DNA of 23,318 nucleotides, taken from contig JBAQWV010000002.1 in NCBI GenBank assembly GCA_049299095.1, positions 1-23,318 on the forward strand, written 5' to 3'. Positions 1 to 9,000 of the stretch are shown one piece after another. Made by a program: the position numbers and the translations under genes. Numbering within the stretch: position 1 is the stretch's first letter; the number at the start of each line of letters is the position of its first letter. The stretch is from JAAEKA01 sp049299095. GTDB taxonomy: Bacteria; Chloroflexota; Anaerolineae; JAAEKA01. A model generated the notes under the pieces. It did not search any database. It was given only the letters and a program-made list of their open reading frames with translations, and had not been told where the DNA came from.

Positions 1-2
1 GC

Positions 3-214
3 CGGTTCACCCCCACGCGTGTGGGGAATACATCAGGAACCGTGTAACCGCTTACCACGTCGCCGGTTCACCCCCACGCGTGTGGGGAATACGAACGCAG
101 CAGGATGGATCCGCGCGCGCCAGACGGTTCACCCCCACGCGTGTGGGGAATACAATCCGTGGTATGATTGGCGCGTGTGTGGTCACGGTTCACCCCCACG
201 CGTGTGGGGAATAC
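3..214 (-). CRISPR. Type I-E CRISPR array (4 repeats, 3 spacers; continues past left edge)
   Basis: Four identical 29-nt repeats lie at 3-31, 64-92, 125-153 and 186-214, separated by three 32-nt spacers (32-63, 93-124, 154-185), giving an exact 61-nt period. On the plus strand each repeat is CGGTTCAC, then a CCCCAC/GTGGGG stem around GCGT, then AATAC. Comparison with the E. coli I-E repeat puts crRNA transcription on the minus strand, so the Cas6e-cut 5' handle would be GTGAACCG. The leader-proximal, youngest spacer is then 154-185. The two bases before 3 look like the end of a further spacer, so the array probably extends beyond the window. The absence of any repeat mutation fits a leader-near, recently maintained array. 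I noticed no spacer matching the rest of the window, but this was not searched exhaustively. Confidence 0.98.
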
Positions 215-260
215 CCTTCGATATTATGTTTATCTAGAGGGTAAACGGACGAGTTGCAGC
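215..260 (-). promoter_or_regulatory. Candidate CRISPR leader, mostly inside the cas2 3' end
   Basis: Only 15 bp separate the last repeat (ends 214) from the cas2 stop codon (230). In I-E systems the leader sits between cas2 and the first repeat, so here promoter and integration signals must overlap the 3' end of cas2. Read on the minus strand, the AT-rich stretch contains CATAAT (a 5/6 match to a -10 box) about 17 nt from the repeat. I see no convincing -35 box at standard spacing. Position follows from gene order; the promoter call is weak. Confidence 0.35.
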
Positions 261-508
261 CCGTCCAAATTGACGATTTCCCGTCGGGTTGGACCATAGG
301 TACGTATGTCAAAGCGTTGTTCATTATTGGTCGTCCAGGCTTGCAGAATAGCTCCTTGTGTTGTTGCTTTACAACATTTGTCCCAGAGCCGATCACGTAC
401 CATGCCAGATAAATGACCAATGAAAACACCTGGATGGGGTTCGATCAACCAGCGGGTTAGTTCGCCACGGAGAGAGGGACTTACCGATTCCAGAATCATG
501 ACGACCAT
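230..508 (-). CDS. cas2: CRISPR-associated protein Cas2, type I-E
   Basis: This 92-residue protein is the Cas2 subunit that bridges two Cas1 dimers in the spacer-integration complex. The sequence starts MVVMILESVSPSLRGEL and has the I-E hallmarks: the LRGxLxRWLIEPHPGVF segment, an AWTTNNEQRFDIRTYG strand, and the final DLDGLQLVRL segment that packs on Cas1. The length is close to E. coli Cas2 (94 aa). An upstream in-frame start at 547 exists, but the ATG at 508 is chosen because it matches the family N-terminus and has GGAGG (plus-strand 519-523) 10 nt upstream. Its start overlaps the cas1 end by 13 nt, suggesting translational coupling. The stop is only 15 bp from the array. Confidence 0.95.
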   Translation of the reverse strand: MVVMILESVSPSLRGELTRWLIEPHPGVFIGHLSGMVRDRLWDKCCKATTQGAILQAWTTNNEQRFDIRTYGPTRREIVNLDGLQLVRLPSR

Positions 509-1434
509 TGAGATGTTTCCTCCATGGTGAGGGTTGAATGTGACCAAAGCTTGGCGGGCCAGGCTGGATCACTTTCGGCTATTTCATCCAGATCATCACC
601 AGTTGGCAGAACAGCCAGCATTTTATCTATGTCGGGCAGAATACGAGCCAGCAATTGAGTTTCACGAAAGAGATCACGACAGGCATGGCGTATGCGTGTT
701 TCAAGATTGAGGGAGGACTCGGCAGTTAAACGAAAAGCCAACGGCACGGTAATCTCGGTTTTATAGAGATCGGCAATATCATAAACAAAGGAAAGCTGCT
801 TGCCGGTATGGATAAAGCCGAGGCCAGGCGAATAACCTACAGAGACGATGGCAGCATGGCACAGTCCGTTTAGGCAGGCGTTGGCTGTGGAAAGGGCGCG
901 GTTAATCGGATCGGCTTTGGCCCAGTCTTCTCGATCATAACGTCGGCCAGACCAGGGAACAGCAAACTTTTCACTGGCTTGGGCATAGGCTTTGCGTACC
1001 CGAACCCCCTCATAGCCGCGCACCTGTTCTAGGCTTAGATCAGATTCAAGCTCTTCATCGAAACGGTACCGATACATGCGAGCAATGACCTCCATGCGTT
1101 TTATCGGGTCGCTCACTAGCTCAGCCTGACGGATCAGACGGTAGCCTTTGCGTGTTTCGCCAATACCGTGGGCATATAAGCGTACGCCCTCTTCACCGCA
1201 CCAAAGCACTGAGCAACCATTGTCACATAGAGTTTTGACTGCCTCGTGGCTAATGCTGGTACCTGGCCCCAGCATTAGCACAGCGAGCGCCGCGGCAGGT
1301 AGCAAGGTCCGTCCGTGTTCTTTGTCAATCGCTTCAACGGCCTTGTACTTTTGTTCGATCATGCAATGTTCCAGATAGAGATAACTTAGCCCATCGCGCA
1401 GCTTGGGTAGCTCGTGTAAGTCTCGGATGCGCAC
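496..1434 (-). CDS. cas1: CRISPR-associated endonuclease/integrase Cas1, type I-E
   Basis: Cas1 is the metal-dependent integrase that, with Cas2, inserts new spacers at the leader-repeat junction. The 312-residue protein (E. coli 305) has an N-terminal beta domain with LLPAAALAVLMLGPGTSIS and a helical catalytic domain. The metal-binding residues are all present: E142 in RGYEG, H209 in GFIHTGK, and D219/D222 in YDIADLYK, matching E. coli E141, H208, D218 and D221. The start codon is GTG at 1434, supported by AGGAGG six nt upstream; there is no better ATG nearby. A 40-nt gap separates it from cas6e, and its 3' end overlaps cas2. It looks fully functional. Confidence 0.97.
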   Translation of the reverse strand: MRIRDLHELPKLRDGLSYLYLEHCMIEQKYKAVEAIDKEHGRTLLPAAALAVLMLGPGTSISHEAVKTLCDNGCSVLWCGEEGVRLYAHGIGETRKGYRLIRQAELVSDPIKRMEVIARMYRYRFDEELESDLSLEQVRGYEGVRVRKAYAQASEKFAVPWSGRRYDREDWAKADPINRALSTANACLNGLCHAAIVSVGYSPGLGFIHTGKQLSFVYDIADLYKTEITVPLAFRLTAESSLNLETRIRHACRDLFRETQLLARILPDIDKMLAVLPTGDDLDEIAESDPAWPAKLWSHSTLTMEETSQWSS

Positions 1435-1474
1435 GGAAAGCCTCCTATGAAGTTATTAAAGTACAAAAATGCCT

Positions 1475-2131
1475 TTATAGGCCACTTCCAGAATTGATAG
1501 GAGCTAATGACAACAAGCCAAAGCCAAGTCCTTTGCCGCTGCCGATGCCAGTTTGTATGGCAGTGTGCAGCGCAGCGGGATCGGTGACATGCAGAATGCC
1601 GTCGAAGCGCACGGCAAGCAATGTCAGAACATGGTTGCTGCCATTGTTAGGTTTTCTGCCGGCATTGTTGCCTTCATTGGCTATGTTGATTGAAATGATT
1701 TCGAAGCCGGCTGCGGCCGCTTTACGTTGCAACCAGGCAAGCTGTTCAGCATCCTTGTATAAGGCCATACGTTTGCGCTCACCAGAGGCTTCCGAACGTC
1801 GTTTAGCTGTTGGGTTGGCGCGCAGACGAAAACGCAGTGGCTGGCCCGCGCTCAGAGCAGGCTCAAAGGGCTTAATGGCTGGGTTTGGTTGGTTGAGCGG
1901 GCGGAGATAGCCATCAGCCAGGCTAGTCCAGTCTGGCATGCCCCATGACTGCACTAACAAAACGGGGCCGAGTCGAGGATGATCATCCACACGCCATAGC
2001 ACGCGTTCTTCGTTCTGTTGCAGGCCATTGGGGAAGGCTTGCATGATCGAGCGGTGCATCTGGTATGGCTCAGCCAACTCGCGTTGCACCTGCCGGGTAC
2101 GGGGGTTGAGGATCAAGCGGGAGAGGTACAT
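1475..2131 (-). CDS. cas6e: pre-crRNA endoribonuclease Cas6e (CasE/Cse3)
   Basis: Cas6e cleaves each repeat hairpin of the pre-crRNA and stays bound to the 3' hairpin in Cascade. The 218-residue protein closely follows the Thermus Cas6e pattern: MYLSRLILNP start, Y23 and H26 in EPYQMHRSIM (the catalytic tyrosine and histidine at the same numbers as the Thermus enzyme), a PLRFRLRANPTAKR strand, and the C-terminal glycine-rich loop GIGSGKGLGFGLLSLAP. The ATG at 2131 has AAGGAGG four nt upstream. Its 5' end overlaps the cas5e 3' end by 19 nt. The expected substrate is the stem-loop repeat at 3-214. Confidence 0.96.
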   Translation of the reverse strand: MYLSRLILNPRTRQVQRELAEPYQMHRSIMQAFPNGLQQNEERVLWRVDDHPRLGPVLLVQSWGMPDWTSLADGYLRPLNQPNPAIKPFEPALSAGQPLRFRLRANPTAKRRSEASGERKRMALYKDAEQLAWLQRKAAAAGFEIISINIANEGNNAGRKPNNGSNHVLTLLAVRFDGILHVTDPAALHTAIQTGIGSGKGLGFGLLSLAPINSGSGL

Positions 2132-2799
2132 AGCACCTCCTTATCACTGAAGGGCTTCATTCCGTCTGTGGAGATGAACAGGGTTCTTACCCGACGCGGC
2201 GCAAAGTGTCGCAGAGAAAAGGAAATGGGTTGATCTTGGCGTACTTCTGTCCCCAGAGGGTCTTCCAGGGTTATACGTAGCTGTGCGGGCATCTTGTCAG
2301 GCACAGATCCCAGCCAGCAAGCCTTTTGCAAAACGGACAGGGGATCAGCCTGTTGCAGAAGTCCCTGTGTTATTGCTGGTGGCACGCTTGGTACAAAAGC
2401 CTTGCGCCCTAGAAACAAGGGCCAGACTGGATCAAGAAGAGCCTGGAGCAAGTGTTGCATCAGGTTCAGGTTGTCTCCGGCTAAGGCCACCAGAAAGCAG
2501 GCATCAGCCAAGTAATAGCGACGTGACGGCTCTGTGTCTTTGAGACCTCCGCTGGCTTTGAGAACATCTTGGGCTGTATGGTAGTCGTAGCGTAGAATAC
2601 CTTCGACATCTGCGCGGACTGCCATGCGTAGCTGTGCCAGATCGGCGATGTCTGCGTGACGTGGACGCCCCAGCGCGGCTGCCAACATTCCTGTAACGCC
2701 ACTTTTGGAGGGTTCTAATCCTGTATCGCGCACACTGAACCGACTTTGCACTCCCCACGACTGCATAGGTCCACACAGACGCAGGAGAAGAACATTCAT
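2113..2799 (-). CDS. cas5e: Cascade subunit Cas5e (CasD)
   Basis: Cas5e caps the 5' handle of the crRNA in the Cascade complex and contacts Cas8e. The 228-residue protein has the typical opening LLLRLCGPMQSWGVQSRF, the SKSGVTGMLAAALGRPR segment, RRYYLADACFLVAL, and LGRKAFVPSVP in the thumb-to-core region, as in E. coli CasD (224 aa). It lacks an obvious nuclease histidine, as expected for I-E, where Cas6e does the processing. The ATG overlaps the cas7e stop in a 4-nt ATGA, and AGGAGG lies seven nt upstream. Confidence 0.95.
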   Translation of the reverse strand: MNVLLLRLCGPMQSWGVQSRFSVRDTGLEPSKSGVTGMLAAALGRPRHADIADLAQLRMAVRADVEGILRYDYHTAQDVLKASGGLKDTEPSRRYYLADACFLVALAGDNLNLMQHLLQALLDPVWPLFLGRKAFVPSVPPAITQGLLQQADPLSVLQKACWLGSVPDKMPAQLRITLEDPLGTEVRQDQPISFSLRHFAPRRVRTLFISTDGMKPFSDKEVLCTSPA

Positions 2800-3920
2800 G
2801 CGTTTGCCTCCTGGATAGCGTTGACGACAGTATCAACCCAGCTTTGCAAGGTTGATACGCGCGCGCCTTGCAGGGCTGAAAGTTCGATATCGGCATCAAG
2901 CGCCAACGCGGCAGTTTTCTTGATTGAGTTTGTACCATAAACGTTCTCCAAGCGCCCCCAGTAGCTATCCAACGCCTTCACGGAGGGATGAACAAGGCCA
3001 GAGTCACCCACTGCTCGCACGGGCTTCTCAAAGGCATTGGCAAGTGACCAGGAATTGCCGCCATCGCGCACAACAGCCAGCAGGAAGCTGGGTGGATTTT
3101 GTGCACCAAAGGAGTTTTGCTTTCCGGTGGGCACGGCCTGGACAGAGGCCAACAGGAAGCCCGTCACTGTTCTGAGGGCCAGGTCAGTATCACCATTCAG
3201 GTTATCGAGAAGTTGTTGCCAGTCAAGCCGTGCGTAGCGATAAAAACAGGCGCTGTTGTAGCCAGTAAAGCCCATCATGCCCGCGCCGGCGATATCGTCT
3301 GGATTGAGATCGTCTACTGCGGTGTAGAAATCCATTTCCATAGCTACGCGATGAGTTGACAAGGCATGAGCAACCTGACAAGCTGCATCAATATTGAGTT
3401 CCGGTTTTTCGGCCAGCATGCGGCCAAATAAGGCAATATCCGGCGCGCTGGTGCGTCCTTTGTATTCCTTGACCGTTTCTTTCACTATGCTGCTAACTGC
3501 ACCGGATCGCTTTTGCTCGTCGGCCAACTCCTGCCAGTTCTCCAGAATACGGTCACTGATAGAGGCGATTTCTGAAGCACTGAGGTATAACAACACGGCT
3601 GTCCGCTGACCATCCTTATCCATTTTGCTTAGAAGAGGGGTAACTACAGCGGGTAAAATAACCTCAGCCTCACTTGAGGATGGATTACGGTCGCCAATTT
3701 GTTTACTTAAACGCTCAACAACGCGCTTCGTGCGTTCACCTACTTCTACGCCGGTGGTTTGAGTGAAGATCGGTTCGGTACGAATGGCGCGTTTGATACA
3801 CTGAGACGAGATGCGTGCCCGACGCACCCCACCAAATTCGCAGTCTTTGGGGTTATTGGTATCATCACGGTTGAGATTGGCGGGAGCAAAGTTTTGGATC
3901 AGATGAACTTCAAGATACAT
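2796..3920 (-). CDS. cas7e: Cascade backbone subunit Cas7e (CasC/Cse4)
   Basis: Cas7e forms the six-subunit helical backbone that holds the crRNA. The 374-residue protein (E. coli 363) begins MYLEVHLIQNFAPANLNRDD and has the family segment GGVRRARISSQCIKRAIR, followed by the TDLALRTVTGFLLASVQAVPTGKQNSF stretch (about residues 244-270). GAGMMGFTGYNSACFYRYA is another recognisable family segment. AAGGAG lies nine nt before the ATG at 3920. The gene follows cse2 with a 3-nt gap and overlaps cas5e by 4 nt, so the Cascade genes are co-transcribed. Confidence 0.96.
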   Translation of the reverse strand: MYLEVHLIQNFAPANLNRDDTNNPKDCEFGGVRRARISSQCIKRAIRTEPIFTQTTGVEVGERTKRVVERLSKQIGDRNPSSSEAEVILPAVVTPLLSKMDKDGQRTAVLLYLSASEIASISDRILENWQELADEQKRSGAVSSIVKETVKEYKGRTSAPDIALFGRMLAEKPELNIDAACQVAHALSTHRVAMEMDFYTAVDDLNPDDIAGAGMMGFTGYNSACFYRYARLDWQQLLDNLNGDTDLALRTVTGFLLASVQAVPTGKQNSFGAQNPPSFLLAVVRDGGNSWSLANAFEKPVRAVGDSGLVHPSVKALDSYWGRLENVYGTNSIKKTAALALDADIELSALQGARVSTLQSWVDTVVNAIQEANA

Positions 3921-3923
3921 GGG

Positions 3924-4436
3924 TTAGTTCTCCTTGGTGGCAGTTTCTTCGGTATGGCTGTGACCCCAAAAGTCACGCGCCCATTGTTTTTGTACATAGC
4001 CGGCAGGGTGCGCCCAAGCCAGTATGTCGCTAAATAGTTGGTTCCAGTTAACAGGAATAGATGGGGTTTGTGATTTCAAGAAGCTAATTGCCTGTCGCAA
4101 GTAAAACGGCAGGTCATCAGGATGAGCAGTCAGTAAGGCTGTGAAACGGCGTTCTGTGGCTGCGCCATCGCCCTCGGCGGTTCTTGCCCGACGAAAGGCA
4201 TCCCCCAGGCTGCCATAGCCGCCGGCATCAGGATGATAGGCGAAAAAAGAGGCAATAAGATAATAAGCAGCCTCTCGTCTTGTAGAAACATCATTCGGCA
4301 GCCAGCGAACTACATAAGGATACATTTCACGCGCCGTACCTGGCGGCTGTCCCATACCGCGCCGTAAGGCTGCTAAAGCCCCTCGGTTGTCGCGCAGGGT
4401 TTGCAGGTAACTGATAAAAACATGGGGTTCGTTCAT
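3924..4436 (-). CDS. cse2: Cascade small subunit Cse2 (CasB/Cas11)
   Basis: Cse2 forms the dimer in the belly of Cascade that stabilises the displaced target strand. The protein is 170 residues from MNEPHVFISYLQTL (E. coli 160) and mostly helical, with a basic RDNRGALAALRRGMGQ segment and the typical LPFYLRQAISFLK helix followed by NWNQLFSDILAW. A longer reading from 4517 would run into the cse1 3' end and is not supported. The chosen ATG at 4436 lies 25 nt after the cse1 stop, with a weak AAAGG eight nt upstream. The acidic, hydrophilic tail is unremarkable. Confidence 0.92.
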   Translation of the reverse strand: MNEPHVFISYLQTLRDNRGALAALRRGMGQPPGTAREMYPYVVRWLPNDVSTRREAAYYLIASFFAYHPDAGGYGSLGDAFRRARTAEGDGAATERRFTALLTAHPDDLPFYLRQAISFLKSQTPSIPVNWNQLFSDILAWAHPAGYVQKQWARDFWGHSHTEETATKEN

Positions 4437-4461
4437 AGTTAATGCCTTTAGAATGGTTAAG

Positions 4462-5973
4462 TTAAGCAGGAAGCGTTTTTGCCAGCCCTGCGGCCAGCTG
4501 TTCACGCCCACGTACAACTGCTTTCATTGCACGCGGGTCAATTTCAACCTCTTGCGCGGCAGCATTGAAAACTTGCCATGCTGTTGTACGAAGTGTCTTT
4601 TGCCAATGGTCCAACGCTGTTTCGCGAGCAAGGGGCAATTCCTCCAGGATATGCCGGAATGGAATTTCCAGACTCGACCAATAACGACGTTCTATGCCCC
4701 ATGGCGCGGCGACGCGGTTCAAATCGGCGGGATCAGGTGTGTGTGCATTTTCAGCGTCTGCTTCAGGAACTAATACATAGGTGGCCATGGTCCTGGCCGC
4801 TCCCCAAAGTTGACGGGATACATTTTCTGCTGCGCCCAACACATCATCGCGCAGGGTGTTTACTAACTCCTGATCGTGCAGGTAAATGAGCGGCAACGAA
4901 AGCTGTTCTGTGCGATAGAACTCAACCTTGGCCTGGTCATTCGCCATGCCCAAAGCTATTGTTTGATGTGTGCTGTCCGGTAGGTAGCCTTCGTCAGCAA
5001 GTTGAGCGAGCCAGTTGAACGCTAACGGAGCGTACGAGCCGGGAGTATCCAACTGGAACAGCGTAGCGCTATCGCGCCAAAGCGCGCGATTTTCGTTGAA
5101 TCGTAATGGTAATAAGCCACGCTTTTCGTCACGCCGGTACGGTTTCATGGGATCGCGGATATCGCTTGCTAAACGTAGCGCAGGCGCCATAGCAATTTGT
5201 TGAACGACTACATGACTATTTTCCTCTTTAGGAAACAATTTAATGTGTCGGTTTTGCCAAGTCAGGTAGTCCAGATAGCCGTAGGGCGTGGCGCGGTCAG
5301 GAAGGAACGGGTCTTCCATCTCCCAGGCAGGGCGATCGTTGCCAACGCGCGGCATGGGACTGTTGTCGTTATACCGCATCAGGTTCAGCAACAAGGTCTC
5401 CGCCAGGGATTGGCCCTGAATCAGAAAAATCATGCCGCGCGCGCAACTACCATCTGTGAAATTTTTGCCGCCCCCGGCTAAACCCGCCAGTCCGAAGGAT
5501 TGCGCTGCCACCAAATAGCGTGCGGCTTGTGAGGGAGTAAGCGTGAATATCTGATTATCTGTGTGATGATCAAACAGAGTTGCGTTATTGCCAGATGCAA
5601 CTTCCTGTATAAGGCTGGCGGCTGATTTAGGTGCAGTAGTTATATCGGCGCTCTGAAAGAATGGGCGGTGGGCATCAAACAGATCAAAACGATCATAATG
5701 ATGGGCAAAATAGTCAGCAATCTTGGACGCTTCAAAACGTTTTGATTGCCACAAACTGTCCCAGGTCTTGTAGTCGGCAGGGCCAAAGATGCTATGGAGC
5801 ACGGCAAGCAATAGGCGATGCAGCGATGCTGTAACCAGTGGAGATTCGCCTGTTACTTCACGCAATTCGTGTGCTTGCGCTAAAGCATCTTGCAAGCCCA
5901 GTTCAATGGTTGTACCATCCAGGGTAGTACACGCGACCCAAGGCTGATTTGTTAGATTAAATGAGATTGCCAT
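4462..5973 (-). CDS. cse1: Cascade large subunit Cse1 (CasA/Cas8e)
   Basis: Cse1 recognises the PAM, starts target unwinding and recruits Cas3. The 503-residue protein (E. coli 502) begins ISFNLTNQPWVAC, the standard opening. It carries the family segments HRLLLAVLHSIFGP (residues ~52-65), FDLFDAHRPFFQ (~96-107), QSFGLAGLAGGGKNFTDGSC (~157-176) and LLLNLMRYN, and ends with a four-helix-bundle-like region. AAGGA lies six nt before the ATG at 5973. It follows the cas3 fusion with a 49-nt gap containing nothing notable. No truncation is seen. Confidence 0.96.
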   Translation of the reverse strand: MAISFNLTNQPWVACTTLDGTTIELGLQDALAQAHELREVTGESPLVTASLHRLLLAVLHSIFGPADYKTWDSLWQSKRFEASKIADYFAHHYDRFDLFDAHRPFFQSADITTAPKSAASLIQEVASGNNATLFDHHTDNQIFTLTPSQAARYLVAAQSFGLAGLAGGGKNFTDGSCARGMIFLIQGQSLAETLLLNLMRYNDNSPMPRVGNDRPAWEMEDPFLPDRATPYGYLDYLTWQNRHIKLFPKEENSHVVVQQIAMAPALRLASDIRDPMKPYRRDEKRGLLPLRFNENRALWRDSATLFQLDTPGSYAPLAFNWLAQLADEGYLPDSTHQTIALGMANDQAKVEFYRTEQLSLPLIYLHDQELVNTLRDDVLGAAENVSRQLWGAARTMATYVLVPEADAENAHTPDPADLNRVAAPWGIERRYWSSLEIPFRHILEELPLARETALDHWQKTLRTTAWQVFNAAAQEVEIDPRAMKAVVRGREQLAAGLAKTLPA

Positions 5974-6022
5974 AATAAATCCTTCCGTCCAAATGAGCTA
6001 AGAAGAGCCGCAAATGATAAGG

Positions 6023-9000
6023 TCAAGGCTTGATGATCTCCAGTCCTAATTCACGCGTAAGATGTAAGGGGTAGGGAAGTCCCGTAAAATCACATAAGCC
6101 CTCTGCTGTAAATATAGCTAGACGATGATCGCGCAGCAGGGCGTGATCATACCAACCGGGGGGTAGTTTCTGTTCCAAGAAATATTTTACTGTTTTTTGA
6201 TCAGAGATAGAAACTGTGCATTGTGCCAATCGCTCAGTGGTGATTGAATCAGGCTTGTGTCCCAGCTCTATCATTGTTCCTTGACCATTAGGTTCAGTCC
6301 ATAGTTGACCGTTGTAGTGGTGCAAACATACCAACGATATACTTGGCGGCCCGAGTCGGGTAAGCGCCTGTAAGGTAACATGAACAGCCGGCATATCTTC
6401 TTCCAGCTCAATCTTCAAGTCACCTGACAGCGATTCGCTATCCGGCGATGGAACCAGCCGGTTGCGAGCTTCAAAAATGTTTTTGTTGTACCTTTCGACC
6501 ATCTCTTGCTGTGCTTGAAATAAGCGCGTTTGCCATTTGGAGGGCAATTTATCAAGCGATGTATCGTCGTAGACAAATTCAATTAGCTTACAAACGTCTG
6601 GGGAAAGAACGGTCTGGTCTTTTATAGCTGCTAAAGATCGTAAAAGAATATACGGCTCATAAACAAAAGTGTCATTGCCAAAACCTGGGAACTCTTCCTC
6701 TTCATCAACTGCAATAATCAGACGGGGCGAGGTAAGCGGCAGCGGGCGCAGCCTTTCATGACGGTGTAATCGCCCGGCGCGTTGAAGCAGCAGGTCAATA
6801 GGTGCCAGCTCGCTCACCATAATATCAAAATCAAGATCAAGGCTTTGTTCAATAACCTGGGTAGCAACGACAATGGCTTTATCGGGACGTTTACCGCTCT
6901 TGCCGAATTTCTCAAGGATTTGTTGTTCGATCTCATTGCGCCAGCCAAATGGGGTACGGGCATGGAAAAGATACAAATCCTGGTTGTCAACCAGCTGTTC
7001 ATTCTGTATTGCCCGGTAGATTTCTTGGCTACGTTTCACCGTATTGCAAATAACTGCGGCGCAGCCCCCTTGAGATAATGCTTCCCTGAGTTCGGAGATT
7101 ATGCCGACAGGTTCACGAGGTATCATCGTTAACGTTACGGCGCGGACGCGCTGCGGCGGGAGGGAAATAACCTCTAACTTATTCGAGGAAAAATGACTAA
7201 TCGCGGGATAAGGAGCATCAGGCACCTGGAGGGCATTGTTGCCTGCGTAGGCTTGCACGAGCCGTCGGCGTGTACTTGCTGGTAAAGTGGCTGATAACAA
7301 AATCACCGAGGCTCCGACAGCACTTAACCAAGCTAATAAATGCTCAAACAGCGCGGACATATAGGTGTCATACGCATGGACTTCATCAAAAATAACAGTT
7401 TTATGGCTTAAGGCGAATAGTCTTACGAAAAAGTGACGAGTTTGCAAGACGCTGATTAACGATTGATCTATAGTGCCTACTCCAAAGGGGGCAAGCAAGC
7501 TACGTTTGCGCGGTAAAAACCATGTCATTGATTGCGTTGAAGCATCTGTTGCCTGTTCATCATCCGAGACAATTTGTGGCGGCGGGCTATTTCTTATCCA
7601 GCGAGCTTGACTGTGAATTAGGAGTGGTGTAGCCGTGGCTTTTTCATAGCGTGAGTATAGGGCACTGGCTACGCGCTTGTGCATTTGATTGCTGGTCGCC
7701 ATTGTGGGCATGGCCACATATAACCCGCGTTGCTGATCTTTGCTCGCCCAAGAGTCTGCCAAATAAAGGGCCGCTTCGGTTTTGCCGGATCCCGTAGGCG
7801 TTTCAATCAATGTCAAAGCAGGACCAGTAGTTGTCGCCGCGAGTTGAATGGCTGCATCCTGTACATCGTTAGGCGCGAATGGAAACAGTGTCTGAAAAGC
7901 ACAAGGCTGAGATGGTGATTGATACCCGATCCATCCAAGACTTTCCAATGCTGATTGCGCCTTCTGTGCAGCCTGTGTAGCATACTCATGTAAATCTTCG
8001 ACAGTTTCCGTGTACGAAAAGTAGGTTTCTGAAGACCCAATCCAGTCGGCGACTGAAACAAAACCAGAAAACAGCGCAAGAAAAACGTTTTCATCTTTGC
8101 GCTCAGCAATCCAACCGTGGAGCTCGGGAGGGCGTAGAACAGCTTTCAGGTCTTCTATTAAGCTTTTACGCATCGTGTTCCATTCATGCTCGCCTTTTTG
8201 GTCTGTTTTAACCCCTTTGGTTGCGCCAGGTTCGGGCCATACGCCATGATGGCCGCCTAATGCCCACGCAATGCGTTTGGCTGCCCGCAAGTCAAGCGTG
8301 GTCTCTGTCACAAGTAGAGTTTCTAAAAAGCATGTAGACAAAAGCCCGTGAGGTGTATTCTCATTGGAGAATAGTTTAGGAAATTGAATCCCTGCCTTTT
8401 CAAGCGTGGTCTGCAGATGCCCAACCTTGCGCTGAAACGCCGGGCTCGCCTTACCAATGTCATGAAGCGCAGCCCAGAACGCTAGAAGACGACCGGCAGC
8501 TTCAATCTCTAAATTTAACATCGCTGCTAAATGAGAGCGAAAACTATCTGTTAGTACATTGCTCCATAGTTTATGTGCAACTTGAGCAACATCAATCAGG
8601 TGACAGATCAAGGGATGAAAACGCTGTGTTTTGCGATCCGTCTTAGCCCATAACAAGAAATGTGGTCTAACCGGCGAAGTAATATCTGCCAAGCCATACA
8701 GCCTCATCATCCGCTTCACCCCGCCCGCGACTTCCTCCCGCAGCTCACGCGGCTCCAGCACCTCCACATCCGCGCCCCAGCCGCGCGTCCAGGGAAGCAT
8801 CTCGCGCCACTCGGCTATCGGTGCTTGCCAGATCACCCCCTTGTCTTCCATCTGCGTAATCGTCTGCTGTGGATGCCAGATGCTTTCCATGACGCGCGGG
8901 GCAACCTGGGCATTAAAACGCAAGGTCACGGTGTGCGGCTCCTCATCCGCGTGCCAGATACCCCAAGCATATTTTAGCAGCTCGTCAATATTAAAATCAG

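Noticed and set aside
3..214. Array transcribed on the plus strand
   Set aside because: The repeat matches I-E repeats only in the reverse orientation (GTGAACCG handle), and the cas2-leader-array order also requires the minus strand.
190..429. Second minus-strand frame overlapping cas2 and the first repeat
   Set aside because: Out-of-frame shadow of cas2 that runs into the CRISPR repeat.
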